Positions 63,707 to 64,000 of a DNA stretch of 64,000 nucleotides are shown here, piece after piece. The position numbers and the translations under genes are program-made. This DNA comes from Roseibium aggregatum (GTDB taxonomy: Bacteria; Pseudomonadota; Alphaproteobacteria; Rhizobiales; Stappiaceae), in the NCBI RefSeq assembly GCF_014692675.1, contig NZ_JABFCZ010000019.1, positions 62,001 through 126,000 on the forward strand. The letters run 5' to 3'. Each line of letters begins with the position of its first letter. Position 1 is the stretch's first letter. The notes below the pieces were generated by a model. That model was not told where the DNA came from, ran no database searches, and saw nothing but the letters and a program-made list of their open reading frames with translations.

Positions 63707-64000
63707 ATGGAGAATGCGCAGCTTATTGCCTTGTCGCGCCAGTCCGCCTTGCGGAATCAGCTCGACGTGGTCGCCAACAACATGGCGAACATCAATACGA
63801 CAGGCTTCAAGTCGCAAAGAATGCTGTTCGAGGAATACATCATGCCCGTTGCCGAGGCGACGGAGTTCCAGGTCCCGGACCGCGATCTTTCTTACGTTCA
63901 TGACGTCGGTACGCTGACCAACTTCGAGGCGGGGAGCCTCAAGACGACCGGCAACGACTTCGATCTGGCGGTGAAGGGCGAGGGTTTTTTCGTCGTCCAG
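63707..64000 (+). CDS. flgF: flagellar rod protein FlgF, 5' part
   Basis: The first 98 residues of a rod protein cut by the window edge. The start (MENAQLIALSRQSALRNQLDVVANNMANINTTGFK) has the flagellar rod N-terminal helix and NNMANINTTGF motif, and DFDLAVKGEGFFVV marks a FlgF/FlgG-type protein. The LFEEYIMPV segment is typical of FlgF in Hyphomicrobiales. The rest of the gene lies beyond 64000. It is divergent from fliL. Confidence 0.88.
   Translation, partial: MENAQLIALSRQSALRNQLDVVANNMANINTTGFKSQRMLFEEYIMPVAEATEFQVPDRDLSYVHDVGTLTNFEAGSLKTTGNDFDLAVKGEGFFVVQ

Overview
The window reads as a contiguous piece of chromosome from a GC-rich alphaproteobacterium of the order Hyphomicrobiales, most likely a marine Stappiaceae member (Roseibium/Labrenzia/Stappia-like). 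This rests on several genes found together: a BA14K-type surface protein, the alphaproteobacterial ATPase zeta inhibitor, the PurS/PurQ/short-PurL type of FGAM synthase with a small membrane ORF between purS and purQ, an ftrABCD ferrous iron operon, a CckA kinase, and a rhizobial-style flagellar cluster with MotE and DUF6468 proteins. The lineage is an inference from gene content, not a database result. There are no rRNA or tRNA genes, CRISPR arrays, insertion sequences or prophages that I can see.

Layout. 1-4.3 kb: small accessory and housekeeping genes (BA14K protein, RBBP9-like hydrolase, a lipoprotein, a possible orphan Imm27-like immunity gene, HpcH/HpaI aldolase, ATPase zeta subunit). 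4.5-18.2 kb: the purine block purC, purS, small membrane ORF, purQ, then purL, bolA, grxD. Between purQ and purL lie about 8.7 kb of unrelated genes: an APC-like membrane protein, DUF2164, a chemoreceptor, a divergent AraC/peroxiredoxin pair, an M15 peptidase with a small exported partner, DUF1127 and a MocR regulator. 18.4-29.4 kb: ttcA, a dienelactone hydrolase, rpsD, an EAL-CBS-GGDEF protein, murI, trmJ, GNAT and XRE-cupin, fabF with its marR, and an HdeD-like protein. 29.6-34.3 kb: icd and ftrABCD. 34.4-42 kb: a cyclic-nucleotide-gated-type channel, alaS, recA, and the pseudouridine pair psuK-psuG. 42.2-45.9 kb: a three-gene coiled-coil operon of unknown function. 45.9-49.6 kb: DinB, a lipoprotein and cckA. 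49.7-64 kb: flagellar genes (flgB-flgC-fliE-fliQ-fliR-flhB leftward; fliO-fliP rightward; fliL-fliM-DUF6468-motE and a 1404-residue TPR protein leftward; the start of flgF rightward at the window edge).

How the parts fit. CckA heads the CckA-ChpT-CtrA phosphorelay, and TTAA-N7-TTAA(C)-type CtrA boxes occur in three intergenic regions of the flagellar cluster: upstream of flgB, upstream of the TPR gene, and between fliL and flgF. Kinase and presumed target promoters therefore sit side by side. Several regulators (MocR, XRE-cupin, MarR) have repeat operators next to their own starts, and two of these (MocR, XRE-cupin) look leaderless. The less explained material includes the coiled-coil operon at 42.2-45.9 kb, a FliM whose N terminus carries tandem acidic repeats that displace its conserved peptide, a FliO with a tail of about 480 low-complexity residues, and the giant TPR protein next to motE. 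All positions were read by eye; no alignment or structure prediction was run.
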